A stretch of 59,902 bases of DNA from Entrophospora sp. SA101 (taxonomy: Eukaryota; Glomeromycota; Glomeromycetes; Entrophosporales; Entrophosporaceae). Position 1 is the first letter of the stretch. Each line of letters starts with the position of its first letter. Position numbers and translations under genes: made by a program. Shown piece after piece: positions 23,421 through 35,190 of this stretch. The notes below the pieces were generated by a model that did not search any database, had not been told where the DNA came from, and saw nothing but the letters and a program-made list of their open reading frames with translations. Location of the stretch: assembly GCA_958430865.1 (NCBI GenBank), contig CAUDNR010000502.1, positions 1-59,902 on the forward strand, written 5' to 3'.

Positions 23421-24725
23421 TCACTTGATTTCTTGGCTAACAGTAGATTTATTATTGACTTTTATATGTGCATTTTGATTATTTTCGTCGTTCAGTTTAG
23501 ACTTCAAATCTTCAACCATCATGTACAATCTTAAGCATTCTTGAACATCCATAGGACTATATTGAAGTCGTGTGTTTAATTCAGCAAGTTGTTCTCGTAA
23601 ATATAAATTTTCATCTTCAAGTCTTGTGACTTTTGATTCAAGATTTGCAACATAAACTTTTTTGCGTTCGCGACATTGTCTTGCAGCAATACGATTACGT
23701 TCAAGTCTTCTTTTTTGACGTTCTTCTTCCAATATCGTTGATTGACTGTTTGTTTGTATTGTTGGCTCGTGTTGTTGTTGCTGTGGATGATTTAATGTTG
23801 GTTGACTATGTGTTTGTAATGGAATTGGTAAATGTTGTAAAAGAGATTGGCTTTTACCACCAACATTTGATAATAATGTTAATTGAGGAGGAGGATTTCC
23901 GACCATATGCTGATTAGCTTGAATGTGATTATAATGTTGTTTCTGATATTTTGAAGCGAATTGATGGTATTGATGACTTTGTAAAGATAGTATTTGCCGC
24001 TCCTGTTGTTGTTGATAATGATGGTGATGATGATGATGATGCTGATGATGATATGGTGAATATGTAATCGGATCAATATAAACTCGTGATTGAATTGCTT
24101 GTTGGTGTTGATAATATTTATTAGTATATGGTGAGATTTGTGGTATGTTTTGATGCATTTGACTTTGATACCCTAATGCTAATGTATATCCTGCACGATT
24201 CTTATTCAAACTCGAAGTAGCAGGCGAGCTGATTAAATTAGACGCAGACTCTAATTTTTTTGTTATTTGTGTGCTATCAAGTGTTTTTGTTGTATTATTA
24301 GAAAGCGAATTAGAAGGGGAAGGCGGAAAAGATGTATTGTAGTTGTTGTTGCTATTATCATTTTCATTACTTTGAGAATTTTTTGATAAAGAGTTAGAAA
24401 AGGATACATTTTTATCTTCATCGTGGTTTTCTTTTAATTTTATGTCATTATTAATTATAGGCGATGACGACAATAACGCAATTTGAAGATAATTCTGGTT
24501 CGTATCATTGATGCTACTATTACTAGTAGTAATAGTAGTGATTGTTGGATGTTCTGTAGATTTTTTACCTGTATGCATAGTTGCAATATTTTCTCTAGCA
24601 ATTATGACGTCCTCAAATTCTCTTGTTGTTGTCGTTGTTGTCATATTTAGCGAATCATTGTTTGTTTTTGTCTCGCAATTGCTTTGATCCTGTTTGTTTC
24701 TATTGATTTGTTCCATCGTCAACAT
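23421..24725 (-). CDS. bZIP transcription factor
   Basis: Intronless, 434 aa. The first ATG (24725) is followed by a second at codon 4. The basic region lies at about 333-356 with the N-x7-R signature (NRIAARQCR), and the leucine zipper has heptad leucines 362, 369, 376 and 383. The rest is low complexity: Asn/Ser/Thr-rich up to about 175, a His run at about 226-236, and Gln-rich stretches before the bZIP. The NxxAAxxCR form resembles the ATF/CREB and fungal stress-type classes. It should bind DNA as a dimer in the nucleus. Target genes cannot be inferred from the neighbours. Confidence 0.9.
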   Translation of the reverse strand: MLTMEQINRNKQDQSNCETKTNNDSLNMTTTTTTREFEDVIIARENIATMHTGKKSTEHPTITTITTSNSSINDTNQNYLQIALLSSSPIINNDIKLKENHDEDKNVSFSNSLSKNSQSNENDNSNNNYNTSFPPSPSNSLSNNTTKTLDSTQITKKLESASNLISSPATSSLNKNRAGYTLALGYQSQMHQNIPQISPYTNKYYQHQQAIQSRVYIDPITYSPYHHQHHHHHHHHYQQQQERQILSLQSHQYHQFASKYQKQHYNHIQANQHMVGNPPPQLTLLSNVGGKSQSLLQHLPIPLQTHSQPTLNHPQQQQHEPTIQTNSQSTILEEERQKRRLERNRIAARQCRERKKVYVANLESKVTRLEDENLYLREQLAELNTRLQYSPMDVQECLRLYMMVEDLKSKLNDENNQNAHIKVNNKSTVSQEIK

Positions 24726-24935
24726 AAATTCAGTCTATTATTTGGTCATTTGCATGTTTAAATAAAAAAAAAAGGTAATGAATATGTCATACATGGTAAC
24801 GGTGATGGTGATGGTGATGATAACAACAAACCTACTTTTTTCGATTATAAATTCTTGCTTTTTTTTTTTACTAGTTTAGAATCTGGAACGAAAAGAAAAC
24901 CAACCAACTTACTACTTTATAATTATAATAAATCA

Positions 24936-24967
<32 letters not shown>

Positions 24968-25384
24968 CTGATGTGATCGTAAAAATGGAAAGTTTAAAAA
25001 GTCTAATAAGTAATTTAGTAAAATTGATGAATCATACGCCATCCTGACAGATGATGGTTTTTTTTAATTTACTAATCATTGCAAAATTATAAATGATGTA
25101 AAAATAAAAAATTCTAAATTATCACAACTTTCTCACGTGTTGATTGTTATTAAGATGAGGCAATTGAATTTATCAATTATTCGTCAGTCACGTGAACTTT
25201 GAATGTGGGATAAATATTTCGGTGACGTTTTCGGTTAATTCTTTTACATCCTCGCTCAGTGTATTTTAAAAAAAGTGGCGCCAAAATGTAAATTTATTTT
25301 AAAAATGAAGAAAAAATTTTCACATGACAAAAACGATTGTTTGAATGATAATAAATACTTGTATATTATGTATATTACATGGCG
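24726..25384. other. bZIP upstream region
   Basis: Contains a (GGTGAT)n stretch (about 24799-24820) and a (TA)n run at about 24937-24966. It presumably holds the bZIP promoter. The right end leads into a dead transposase. Confidence 0.5.
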
Positions 25385-25650
25385 TTTGCAACAGGATAAT
25401 GATCCAAAACACACATCATGTGTTACAAAAACCTTCATTTTTGAAAAAAGAATTTTGCATAATAGACTGGCCATCCAACAGTCCTGACCTTAATCCCATT
25501 GAAAATATGTGGTATATTATAAAAAATAATGTTGAAAAAAGGATTTTGATGAATTGAGAGATTTATAGCTGAAGAATTCCTCAGGAAACAGTCAAAAATA
25601 TTATTATGTCTATGAAACAGAAATGTGGGTTAGTTTTAGAAAAAAAAAAG
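25385..25650 (+). pseudogene. Tc1/mariner transposase fragment (3' part)
   Basis: The C-terminal third of a DDE transposase is visible. LQQDNDPKHTS carries the second catalytic Asp. DWPSNSPDLNPIENMW carries the third acidic position and lies one frame over, so a frameshift separates the two blocks. Further on IPQETVKNIIMSMKQKC matches the family tail after a stop. There is no N-terminal DNA-binding part. The inverted-repeat-like end at 25747-25771 follows downstream. It is clearly inactive. Confidence 0.85.
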
Positions 25651-25746
25651 TGGTATAATTTCTTATTGATTTTTTTTATTTAATAAAATATTTGATAAGC
25701 TTTCAAATGAATCTATAATTGTTGAAATATGTGATTTTTTGTGCAT

Positions 25747-25771
25747 GCCATTTTTTTTGAAACACACTGTA
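25747..25771. mobile_element. Probable right end of the Tc1/mariner element
   Basis: GCCATTTTTTTTGAAACACA followed by CTGTA resembles the end at about 53510-53541 (GCCATTTTTTTTAAACACAC then TGTATA). It sits about 100 bp after the transposase remnant, where a terminal repeat is expected. Confidence 0.55.
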
Positions 25772-26391
25772 TTCTTTCATATTCTTTTTTAGCTTTGAAG
25801 AACGGAAAATTTCTACCAAGGGAATTTTATTAAAAATGGCTAATAATATTAATGCCAGTTCAATTATAATTGTTCGATCTATTCATCAAAAATTTTCATA
25901 TCTTAACATTTATATAAAAACGGATTATTTTAACAGCAAAAAAAAAGGTTTATCTGTCGACTGCACTTTAAGGGATCTGTATATAGCACACCATCTACGT
26001 TTTTCCAACTTAAACACATCATAATTTGGGCTGGATGATGATCTATCTGCAATGAGAAGTATATGGTTGGTATCTTTTTTTATTTTCAGTTAGACTACCT
26101 GTATTTTTAAATTGTAAAACCATAATCATTCAAAAATCCTTGGAATGTCTAAAATAAAAGTTGTAAAATCTTACCACTTTCATTCATAATATCTATCACA
26201 AGCTAAAGAAAAATTTAAGAATTAAAATTTTTGGTTAATGAAATCCGACTGCGCCATGCACACAAATTGACAGGGTTTCCAAATTTGGTTGATACATCGT
26301 ACTTTTAGTTCCTTGAGAAAAATTTTTTTCTACATATACATGTACATTAATATAAATATAAATTATTATACGAGAAAAAAAAATTTCGAAA
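25772..26391. other. Upstream region of the SPT23/MGA2-like gene
   Basis: No gene is supported. It probably holds the promoter of the following gene. A frame at 25836-26024 is not protein-like enough to call. Confidence 0.4.
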
Positions 26392-29300
26392 ATGTTAATT
26401 CCAAAGCTTGAGGTTCTAGATGAAATCCCCACAAACAATTTTTTCATAACCCCTCAACATTCACCCGCCCGTGAAATTCAACAGCTTAATCATCATCAGC
26501 AACAACAAATGTTTACTACTACTTCTAATAACAACAATTACAATAATTATAATTCAGCTTTTGCCGATGTTTATAATCAAAAGCAACCACACACTACCAA
26601 CAATAATGGCGTAAGTTTCCTTCAATAGTAATTATATATTACTCACACGATAGTAATTATATTACTCGCAATATTATAATTATTAAAGTTTTTTATTTTC
26701 TTTAACAGTTTTCATATTCTCAAGATATTGTCAATTTTACTCAGAATAATACAAATTATGCAGATATTATGAATGGACTTGATAATAATATGTGAGCTAT
26801 AAAATTATTATGTATTATATATTATGCAAAATAAATCCATGTTAATATCAGATTTATGCTTTTATATAGTGAGAAAAATCTTCATTCTACTGCAACTGAA
26901 TGTCCCTCAAATCAAATACAAGATATTATTGATAAAAGGTAATTAATTATTGACGATCTTTTTATTTGTATTCATATTTATTTTTTTACATTGTCTTATC
27001 TAACTTATATTATTTTCTTTCTTTGAAGATTGCAGGCAAATAATCTAATTTCTATTATTATAATATATTTATTATTATAATTATTATTAAATCAATAAAA
27101 CTTTTATTATTAGATTCGTATATTAGGAATAAATCAAAATGGTGCTAAATCTCGTGTAGAAACTCAAATTAAATTATGCTTGCAACTTGTTACCGAAAAA
27201 GGAGAAAAGGTCACTTGTTGGTCTCACTTACAATTACCTGAATACATGGTTGCAAAAGAAAAGTTCAAAATCAAAAATTCAAAAGTTCCTTCTGATCATT
27301 CTTCTAATGTTTCGCAAGATCATATATTAAATCTAGAAGCGTCTGTTGTCTGTGCAAGTGATACAACAAAAAAAGTTCTTACTTGTCTTGGTTGTGTTCA
27401 ACGTGAGGTAAACCATTATTATGTATATATTTATTAGATTATTAATTAGATTATACTAATTAATCAATCAACTTGTTTAATAGAGAAAGCGTTCACAACG
27501 TAAAAAAGAAAATAAGAAAAATAATAATAATAATAGCAATGCCACTAATTCAAATCTCATGCAACAACCACAACCATCAACAAATGACAATAGTAAATCT
27601 ATGGATTTAGATGATGAAAAAATGATGCAATTGGAACAAAATAAAATTCTTTTATTTAATTGTAATGAAATTGTTGACTTCAACAGTGGCGATATTATTT
27701 TACCAACAAGAATAACTTGTTATTGTAGACATCATAATGAAAAAGTTGGATTCCGGTAATAAAAAATTTATTATTATATTTTTTTATTTTTATTTTTTTA
27801 AAATTATAATATTAACAATGTCATTATTATAATAAAATAAAATAGCATTTGTTTTAGAATAAAAGATCATACAAATGATGTTATTGCAACAGGAATGTCA
27901 CCTCCAATCATGATAACTGATGATCATAAATCATCTAAAACAAAGAATGGAATAGCAAAAAAACGTTTAAGAACTAAGCATGGTCGTTGTAATATTGTTG
28001 ATTCAAATAATTCATCTAAAAAAAAATTAAATGATAGACAACGTCACACACCTTCCCCTCCTCTTCCTTCTCCTACCACAACCTCATCTTCTTCTAGCAG
28101 TATTTATGGGAATAGCAACAACAGTCATAATAATTTAATGATGAGCATTTCGCCGATTGAAACTCAACCAGATTCTTCACTATTAAACGTTATTCCAAAT
28201 GATGACTCAAAAGACAATCTGTCGTCTTTATCTCCATCTCCCGAATTATCAAAAAACAATATAAAAAAACAACAAACTCCTCCTCTAGAAACCACATCCA
28301 ATTTAATTTTTTCACCCATTCCTCATGTTCCACAAAGTCTATCTAGTCTTTCAAATAATGCCAGTGTATTATCATTTCATCAATACCATCAAAATCACCA
28401 ACAACAATATCCTCACCAATTGCACATTCATCAACAATTTGATCAACCTTCTATTATGGAAACATCTGCTTCTCAATATAACTTTGCTCCTTCAATAAAC
28501 AATGAAAATTTAAACATTATTAATCTAGCATCAATAAACAGTTCTAATTCTATTTATGATCCAACACAATTACTACAAAATTTTGGATGTGGTTCCACGA
28601 GATTTAACATTAACAATACAAACACAGGAAATGATGCTGATTCAATAAGATTTCACAGTTCACGTATTCCTAATAATTCAAGACCTTTCTATAACTCAAA
28701 TGGGAACTTAACTAGTGCCTCGGCTTCCATAAACCAGAATGGTACAATAGCTGAATTCCAAATACCAAGGATGAACAAATTAATTCCTTCGGAAGGTCCT
28801 GTACATGGTGGAATTGAAGTAACTGTTTTAGGAAGTAATTTTTATGGTCTGTCTCACAGATTTATGTGTGTATCTATCTATGAATGTATATATATATATA
28901 TTTAATATATTTAATATATTATATCTATTAGATGGTTTGACCTGCGTTTTTGGTGAGACACCTGCTTTTCAAACGCAATTTTGGTCTCCAAATGCTTTAG
29001 TTTGTTATCTTCCACCTTCACCAACCCCCGGACCAGTGGCTGTTACTTTTAAAGAACATTCTAATCAAGACCTTATTATTTTCAATTATACTAATGGTAA
29101 TCATCATTATTTTTTTATACATTTATTTGATATTTGTTTCTTGATAGTAATTATTATTATTATTTTATCATTATATAAATAACAGTAGATACAGATCGTG
29201 CGTTAATGGAATTGGCATTACAAGTTATAGGAATGAAAATGACTGGAAAAGTTGAAGATGCGCTTAATATTGCCACAAGAATTGTAGGCAACAACAGCAA

Positions 29301-31235
29301 CAATTCTCATTTTATGAATACGAACACGAACAACAATTCCAATAATGCTAATAATGCTAATAATAATGGTGGCAGCAATAGCCATGCTACAAATAGTTTA
29401 AATAATGATAATGGTCTATTATCGATTTATCAAGCTTCAATTTTTAATAATTTTGAAAAAAATATTATTTCCTTGATTGATTTAATGGATGTGATTCAAA
29501 CTAATCAAAATGATAGTATATCTTCACAGGATCGTCAACAACATACCATGTTACATTTTGCTGCTATGTTAGGTTATCAAAAATTATTGTTTGTGTTGAT
29601 TGAAAGAGAAATTGACTTGGATGTACAAGATGAATATGGCTTTACGGGTAAATTAAAATACAGTATAATATATTCATTACTATATATGTTGGTTGTTGTT
29701 TGTTAATTAATATTGTTTAAACATTTTAGCTCTTCATTATGCTGCATGGGCTGGAAGAAAAGAAATAGTAAGGTCACTTTTGTCAGGTAAAGAATAAACA
29801 AACACACAAAATTATTTATTTATTTATATAAATTTTAATGTTAATTCATCCATCTTCTCTCCGTTTATATATAATAGCTGGTGCTGATGATGATATTCTC
29901 AACTTCAATTATCAAAGTCCAATAGATTTAGCAATCTCCAGAAATTTTGATGATATTGCTGATTTAATTTATGATTATGATTTCCAAGATTCGGGCGTAT
30001 CGATGTCACAAACATCGTCAAATGAAACAATTGATGATTCTGATGATGATTTTGATAATGATTATGATGATAATTTCTATGACCATGAATCTCAATCTTC
30101 AATTAATAGGGGCTATTCAAATGAAAATGATTTAAGATCATTATCATCGCTATCATCATCATTATCATCATCATCGTTATCATCATTATCATTATCCAAT
30201 ATCGATCAAAACTCTTCTTTAACAAATGATTTAGAAGCTTTGCCAATTTCGTGGGTAGAATCTGAAACTGCTGCAAGTTTATCAAACAATAATGATAATG
30301 ATGAAGAAGAAGAGGGAATCGTCGATGCAGAAGTGGTTAGTGTGAAAAATGAAAAACAACATTTTTCAGAAATGGCTACGGATTTAGCGTCTGCATCAAC
30401 TGTTTGGCTACAAAAAACTTTTGCTCACCTGCATATGCCAAATATAAGCAAACCCTCCCAAATAAATATTCATTTACCAAACATCAAAATGCCAAATCTA
30501 CAAATGCCAAATCTTAACAACTTCTCTTCACCAAAATTTTCAACAATGAATTTTAGTAAAAATATATCAATCCCACGACCATCTATGCCATCAATGCCAT
30601 CTTTGAATGTCAACTTAGAATTTCCAACCGTTACTTTTCAAACCTTTATTCCGCCTAGTTTTGTTGGAGGTTTCACTAGAAATTATGAAAAGAGTATAGA
30701 AACTACACTCGATGGTGATGCTAGTGGTAGTGGAAGTTGTAAAAGGCTGGTTAATGATACTAAAGATATTGATTCTAATTTCTGGAATAATGCAAGTAAC
30801 ATATGGAATAGACCAGAAGGTAATTCACAACAACCATCATCGCCAAAATGTATTGGACAAGATATTACAGGATTTTCAAGAATTGCCAATATGTTGCCAA
30901 TAAATTTTACCCATAACCCAGAGGAGGATCATCCAACTTCTACTCACATCAGTATTTATCGTAAGTTTGGTTATGAACCTAATAATTTAAATGAAGATCA
31001 ACTTGCACGCCTAGATTATCATAGCCAAAAAGTCAAAAAATTAAAACAAGATAAAATGCTATACTTATTTTGGGTGCCAGTTCTATTTGGTTTGTATTAT
31101 TTTTTTTTTTTTTTAATTTCTTGTAATAATTTTACTTTATACCTATAAAATTAACATTTTTTTTTATTTTGTCATATAGTAATGATTGCTTGTGCAATTA
31201 TTAATTACGGTTCTTTTACTATTTTTGCAAAATAA
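26392..31235 (+). CDS. MGA2/SPT23-like: SPT23/MGA2-type ER-anchored transcription factor
   Basis: Twelve exons: 26392-26610, 26709-26791, 26870-26938, 27029-27035, 27114-27407, 27484-27755, 27858-28846, 28932-29096, 29186-29647, 29730-29786, 29878-31089 and 31180-31235. They give 1294 aa in phase, longer than the yeast proteins (about 1100). Domains in order: the conserved SPT23/MGA2 region (about 125-345; SRVETQIKLCLQL, PTRITCYCRHHNEK, GMSPPIMITDDHK), an IPT/TIG fold (about 622-695; PSEGPVHGG), ankyrin repeats (about 820-910; ALHYAAWAGRKEIV) and a C-terminal membrane segment (about 1265-1290). In yeast these factors sense membrane lipid packing, are clipped by ubiquitin and the proteasome, and switch on the fatty acid desaturase gene OLE1. 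Exon 4 is 7 nt and its downstream intron is GC-AG. Confidence 0.93.
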
Positions 31236-31482
31236 TGAATGGCGATGATGATGTTTATTTGATTTAGAATTAATTTTTATAAATATATTGTATTTTTATC
31301 AAATATCAAGTTTTATTTTTGTTATGTAATTTATATTCTTTTTTTTTTTAAACAATATATGTTAATACTAAATAAGTTCAATGCCATACACTTATAGATA
31401 GATCTATAAAAATTTATTCATGAATTTGATAAAAAATAAAAATTTTGTAATTTTATGATATTTTTTATATTTTTTATTATTT

Positions 31483-31761
31483 TTATTTTTGATCTTCAAT
31501 TTTATTTCTCCAATAGCTACCAACTACCGGAACATTCGATAATATTTCTCTACGAATTCTGGGAATTGTTTCAGTAAAAAGTAGTGCAGTGATTCCAAAT
31601 GTAGTCCCAAATCCAATAGCTGTCGGTGTCCTATAATAATAATAATTATTATTATTATATTTATTATTAATATAAATGTCAAATCTTAAAAGCAAAATTT
31701 ACCATCGTCTAAACCTTTCTGGAGTAAGTCCTAAGAAATGTGGTTGTACTTTTACTCGCAT
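31483..31761 (-). CDS. QCR10: Cytochrome bc1 complex subunit 10
   Basis: Two exons, 31761-31703 and 31630-31483, give 68 aa. The sequence has the small-subunit pattern: a short basic start (PHFLGLTPERFRRW), one membrane helix (AIGFGTTFGITALLF), then the conserved TETIPRIRREIL...VPVVGSYW tail. It is a single-pass peripheral subunit of respiratory complex III in the inner mitochondrial membrane. Its length fits the family. It starts 193 bp from RPB6, which is transcribed the other way, and converges on the SPT23/MGA2-like gene with a 247-bp gap. The assignment to QCR10/UQCR11 rests on pattern recognition of a short protein. Confidence 0.8.
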
Positions 31762-31954
31762 TTTTATTTTTTATTTTTTATTTTTTTTTTTTAGTTGCAA
31801 AAAAAAATTTTAATTTTTTTCAATTAAAAAAAAAAAACTGTTGATAAACCTTTACAATTCCGAATTAGTATATTTCGTACAACGTAATGATGCTTTTTTG
31901 TTTGGTAATGTTAATCATAAAATTTAATTTTTCTTTCTCTCACAAAACAAAAAT
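31762..31954. promoter_or_regulatory. Divergent promoter QCR10/RPB6
   Basis: 193 bp separate the two start codons. It contains long A and T homopolymer runs (about 31777-31830), typical nucleosome-excluding tracts in AT-rich fungal promoters, and a CTTTCTCTC pyrimidine tract just before RPB6. No specific factor site is called. Confidence 0.5.
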
Positions 31955-32738
31955 ATGTCTGACGAAGAATTCGGAGAAGATCTTGGAAAGTAAATATTAA
32001 TAAAGATAATAAATCTTTTATTTTGATTCTTTGATCACAACAATTAAAAATTAAAAATTAATTAACATTTTCAATTAGCAATTACTATGTAAGTTATAGA
32101 TGTTGTTATTTTATGCGTACACGTATATTTATTAAAAGTAGGGTACTCTGAAATGTTGTTGTTTAGGACGATGATTATCTAGATCAAGACGTTGATGTTG
32201 ATGGTGATGATGATTATATGGAACAAGATCTTCCTAATGGTTTTTCTTTTGCAACAGAAGATGCAAAAAATCAAGAAGGAAAACTAGATAAAAGAACAGA
32301 TGAAACAAAAAAGGATGAAATTATCAATATTGGTGGTATTGGAATTTTTCCTGCCGGGTTACCAGATGGACTTGGATTGGTTGGCCAAAAAAAAATTGAA
32401 GATGAAAAAAAAATCCCAGAAAAAGAAAGATTTACTACTCCATTTTTAACAAAATATGAAAAGGCTAGAATATTAGGAACTAGAGCTTTACAAATTAGGT
32501 GTTTATATATTTATTGTGTTATATAATTTTATATATTATTAAAAATGTTTTAGATGATTAAAAATTTTATATATTGATTAGTATGAATGCACCAATTCTT
32601 GTTGATCGAGGTAATGAAACCGATCCACTTGAAATTGCTAGAAAGGAACTTAGCCAAAAAAAGATTCCATTAATGATTCGAAGGTTTTTGCCTGATGGAA
32701 GTTATGAAGATTGGCATCTTAATGAGTTGGCAATATAG
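31955..32738 (+). CDS. RPB6: RNA polymerase I/II/III shared subunit Rpb6
   Basis: Four exons, 31955-31989, 32079-32088, 32167-32498 and 32582-32738, give 177 aa in phase. The acidic N-terminus (MSDEEFGED..., then an Asp run) and the conserved C-terminal half are both seen: [20 protein letters not shown], then [23 protein letters not shown] and [13 protein letters not shown]. It is longer than yeast Rpb6 (155 aa), because of a Gly/Lys-rich segment before the conserved core ([17 protein letters not shown]). It assembles into all three nuclear polymerases and holds the clamp. Exon 2 is only 10 nt. It is convergent with ENT-A, 230 bp away. Confidence 0.95.
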
Positions 32739-32968
32739 AAGAAATTGGAACCAATCAATCAATCAATAATAAGAACAATGAATAAAATTATATTTAGTTG
32801 TTAAATTAAGTTTTTTTATTGGTCCTTTGTTTTAAAAATTATTTTAAAAAAATTAATACATAATTTTTTACAATACAAAATTATAAATTAATATTACATG
32901 CAAAAAAAAAAAAATAGTAATAAATAATAAATTCAACAATTTAATATATAAATGTATAAGATAATGTT

Positions 32969-34837
32969 CTAATTAATGAAAGGATTACACCCACCACAAC
33001 TTAAAGATCTCATAGGAAATGATAATAGTGAACCAATTGTTAAACCAAGCACCATACAAAATGTTAAAAGTGTTCCAGCTAAGCCTTTATTAACATTTTG
33101 AATTTGTGGACCTGTCATCATAATTAAAGATGCCAAGTAACCGTTTGAAAATGAGAATAAAATTATAATAAAGAAATATAAGAAATCATTTGTTATTAAT
33201 AATGGAAATAATCTTTTATCACCAATATCAATATTACATAATAATATTAATGGTATGAATATGATACGTGATGTGGACATCAACATCAACAAATCTATAT
33301 TTTTAATAGCAAAGAATTTGATTATTGGTAAGCTTTTCCCTAACAAGTCACCAAAATTATACATCAGGAAGTGTAGTGGTATAAATAGATAATCCTTTTG
33401 ATAACCTGATCTTTCATCATCTTTTACTGTTGACTTGACAGAAGTTGTGATAGATGGATACAATGATAATGTGATCATGAATACAAATATTATTGAATAT
33501 ACTAATCTAATTATTTTTGTAAATGTGATGTTGAATAAATTTTTATTTAGTAAAGACTGTTCTTCACTTTCTTCTTCCTCAATTATAGCATTAATGTTTT
33601 TATTTTGATGATGATACAGAAACAATGGTAATTTTGTCAATATGACATATGAGATTAGTGAAATTACGAGAATTATAAATGCACTTAAAAAATAAATAAA
33701 TGCACTATTCGATAATTCCACATCATCATCACCATAGTTTGTTAATTGTCTAGAATTCAAAATACTGAAAATTTGTGAAATTGATGCACCCAAACCAGCC
33801 AATCCTAATAATGTTCATAATTATAATTATTGATATTTATCTAGATATTTTTATAAACATATAGTGGTCAAATAAAAAAACAGTACCTTGACCACTAAAA
33901 TAATATATAACATTTTTATTAATATTCACTAAGATTCAGTTCTTATAATATCATTATTATTATAATTATTATTAATTCACCTCATAACAGCCTGAGTATA
34001 TTTAGGTGAAATTTGAGCAGCAGTTCCAAATGTATCATTTTGTAAATAACCAGTTGTTACACCTGATATACCCACCAAAAATATAACAAAATAAAAATAT
34101 GCTGTAGGTGAGACCAAATCCTTGTTTTTTGTTGATAATGATAATAATAAAAGACTAATCACTGAAACTGTTAATGATGTTATTATTCTAAATGGTATAT
34201 TTGACTATTAAATATATTTTGTATGTTAGTATCTATTCGCCATTATCATCACTCACGAAATTTTTTATAACTACCTTTCCATGAGTATATAAAGCTAATC
34301 CAAGAAAAATAAAACTAATGATCATAAAAACAAATGAAAAATAATTTTGGAAATTATTAACATAAGGTGATCCAACAAATCTAGTATGAAAATATACCGA
34401 GGCTGTAATGAATACTAGATAGTATATCAATTTTAATTAATAATAATAATAATAATAAGATTATTATTAATATTAACTATAATAATATATTAATCAATAC
34501 CATTCCATGGTAAAAGCATTGAAATTCCTTGCAAAAAAAAAATATAATAGATAATATTGTAATCATCTTTAGGTGGAGTAATGCTGTCTTCTTCCACCAC
34601 CACTGGTTCTCTGATATTTTCTACTTCAATATTACCGCTCCCACTATTACTACTACTAGCTGTAATATTAACCTGTTCATTAATTGGAGTATATTTTCCG
34701 TGCTTATTTGACTTGAATTTATCAGAAACATATTTAAAAGATGAAATGAACGACATTATTAAAGTAAAAATGAATAATAATAATATAATAATAAAGGAAA
34801 TTAAAAGTTGGAACAACCCCTTTAATTGTGCAGCCAC
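32969..34837 (-). CDS. Equilibrative nucleoside transporter, copy A
   Basis: Five exons, 34837-34501, 34414-34275, 34204-33981, 33894-33887 and 33804-32969, give 514 aa in phase. The family hallmark LPWNVFITASVYF follows a cytoplasmic N-terminus. Many hydrophobic helices follow (about 10-11), with a charged loop before the second half, and the C-terminus ends in SLSCGGCNPFIN. Proteins of this SLC29/ENT family move nucleosides across plasma or vacuole membranes. Exon 4 is an 8-nt micro-exon encoding the middle of the SGQG join. Compared with copy B this protein has about 50 extra N-terminal residues including one hydrophobic segment. A hairpin element begins 15 bp upstream of the ATG. Confidence 0.93.
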
Positions 34838-34851
34838 TACGGGATCTACAA

Positions 34852-34937
34852 ATTAACGGGTACTAGTACTTCTGTTAGTCTGATTCGACTATATTAATAT
34901 ATTAAATATTAATGTAGTAGTAGTCAAACCCGTTAAT
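34852..34937. mobile_element. 86-bp hairpin MITE at the ENT-A start
   Basis: ATTAACGGGT on the left and ACCCGTTAAT on the right are perfect inverted ends of a short AT-rich core. It lies 15 bp upstream of the ENT-A start codon and so must be in its 5' UTR or core promoter. No target duplication is clear. Confidence 0.55.
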
Positions 34938-35063
34938 ATCGAATAAGAACACCACCATTGGTTGAGCCAAATGTGTTCTTAATCAGAGGTGTTCTTTTAC
35001 AGAAATACTTCTAGCAATTATAATGCCATGGTATTAGTGTTTATACTCGTAGAAATATCCGAA

Positions 35064-35190
35064 TACTCATGTATGGCACGCCACGATGGAAAAAAATGTA
35101 CTACATTTGCACTTATTTCTTTACAACAAAATGCAATTAACAAAATGTAGTACACTTTTGTCCAGCGTGACGTGTCATACTCATAAGTAC
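35064..35190. mobile_element. 127-bp MITE with long imperfect TIRs
   Basis: The left arm (GTATGGCACGCCACG then ATGTACTACATTT) and the right arm (AAATGTAGTACAC then CGTGACGTGTCATAC) pair over about 45 bp with scattered mismatches. It is non-coding. Target duplication unclear. Confidence 0.6.

Noticed and set aside
28844..29182. Separate 112-codon open frame over the TIG region
   Set aside because: It reads through two introns of the SPT23/MGA2-like gene; the spliced frame keeps the TIG domain.
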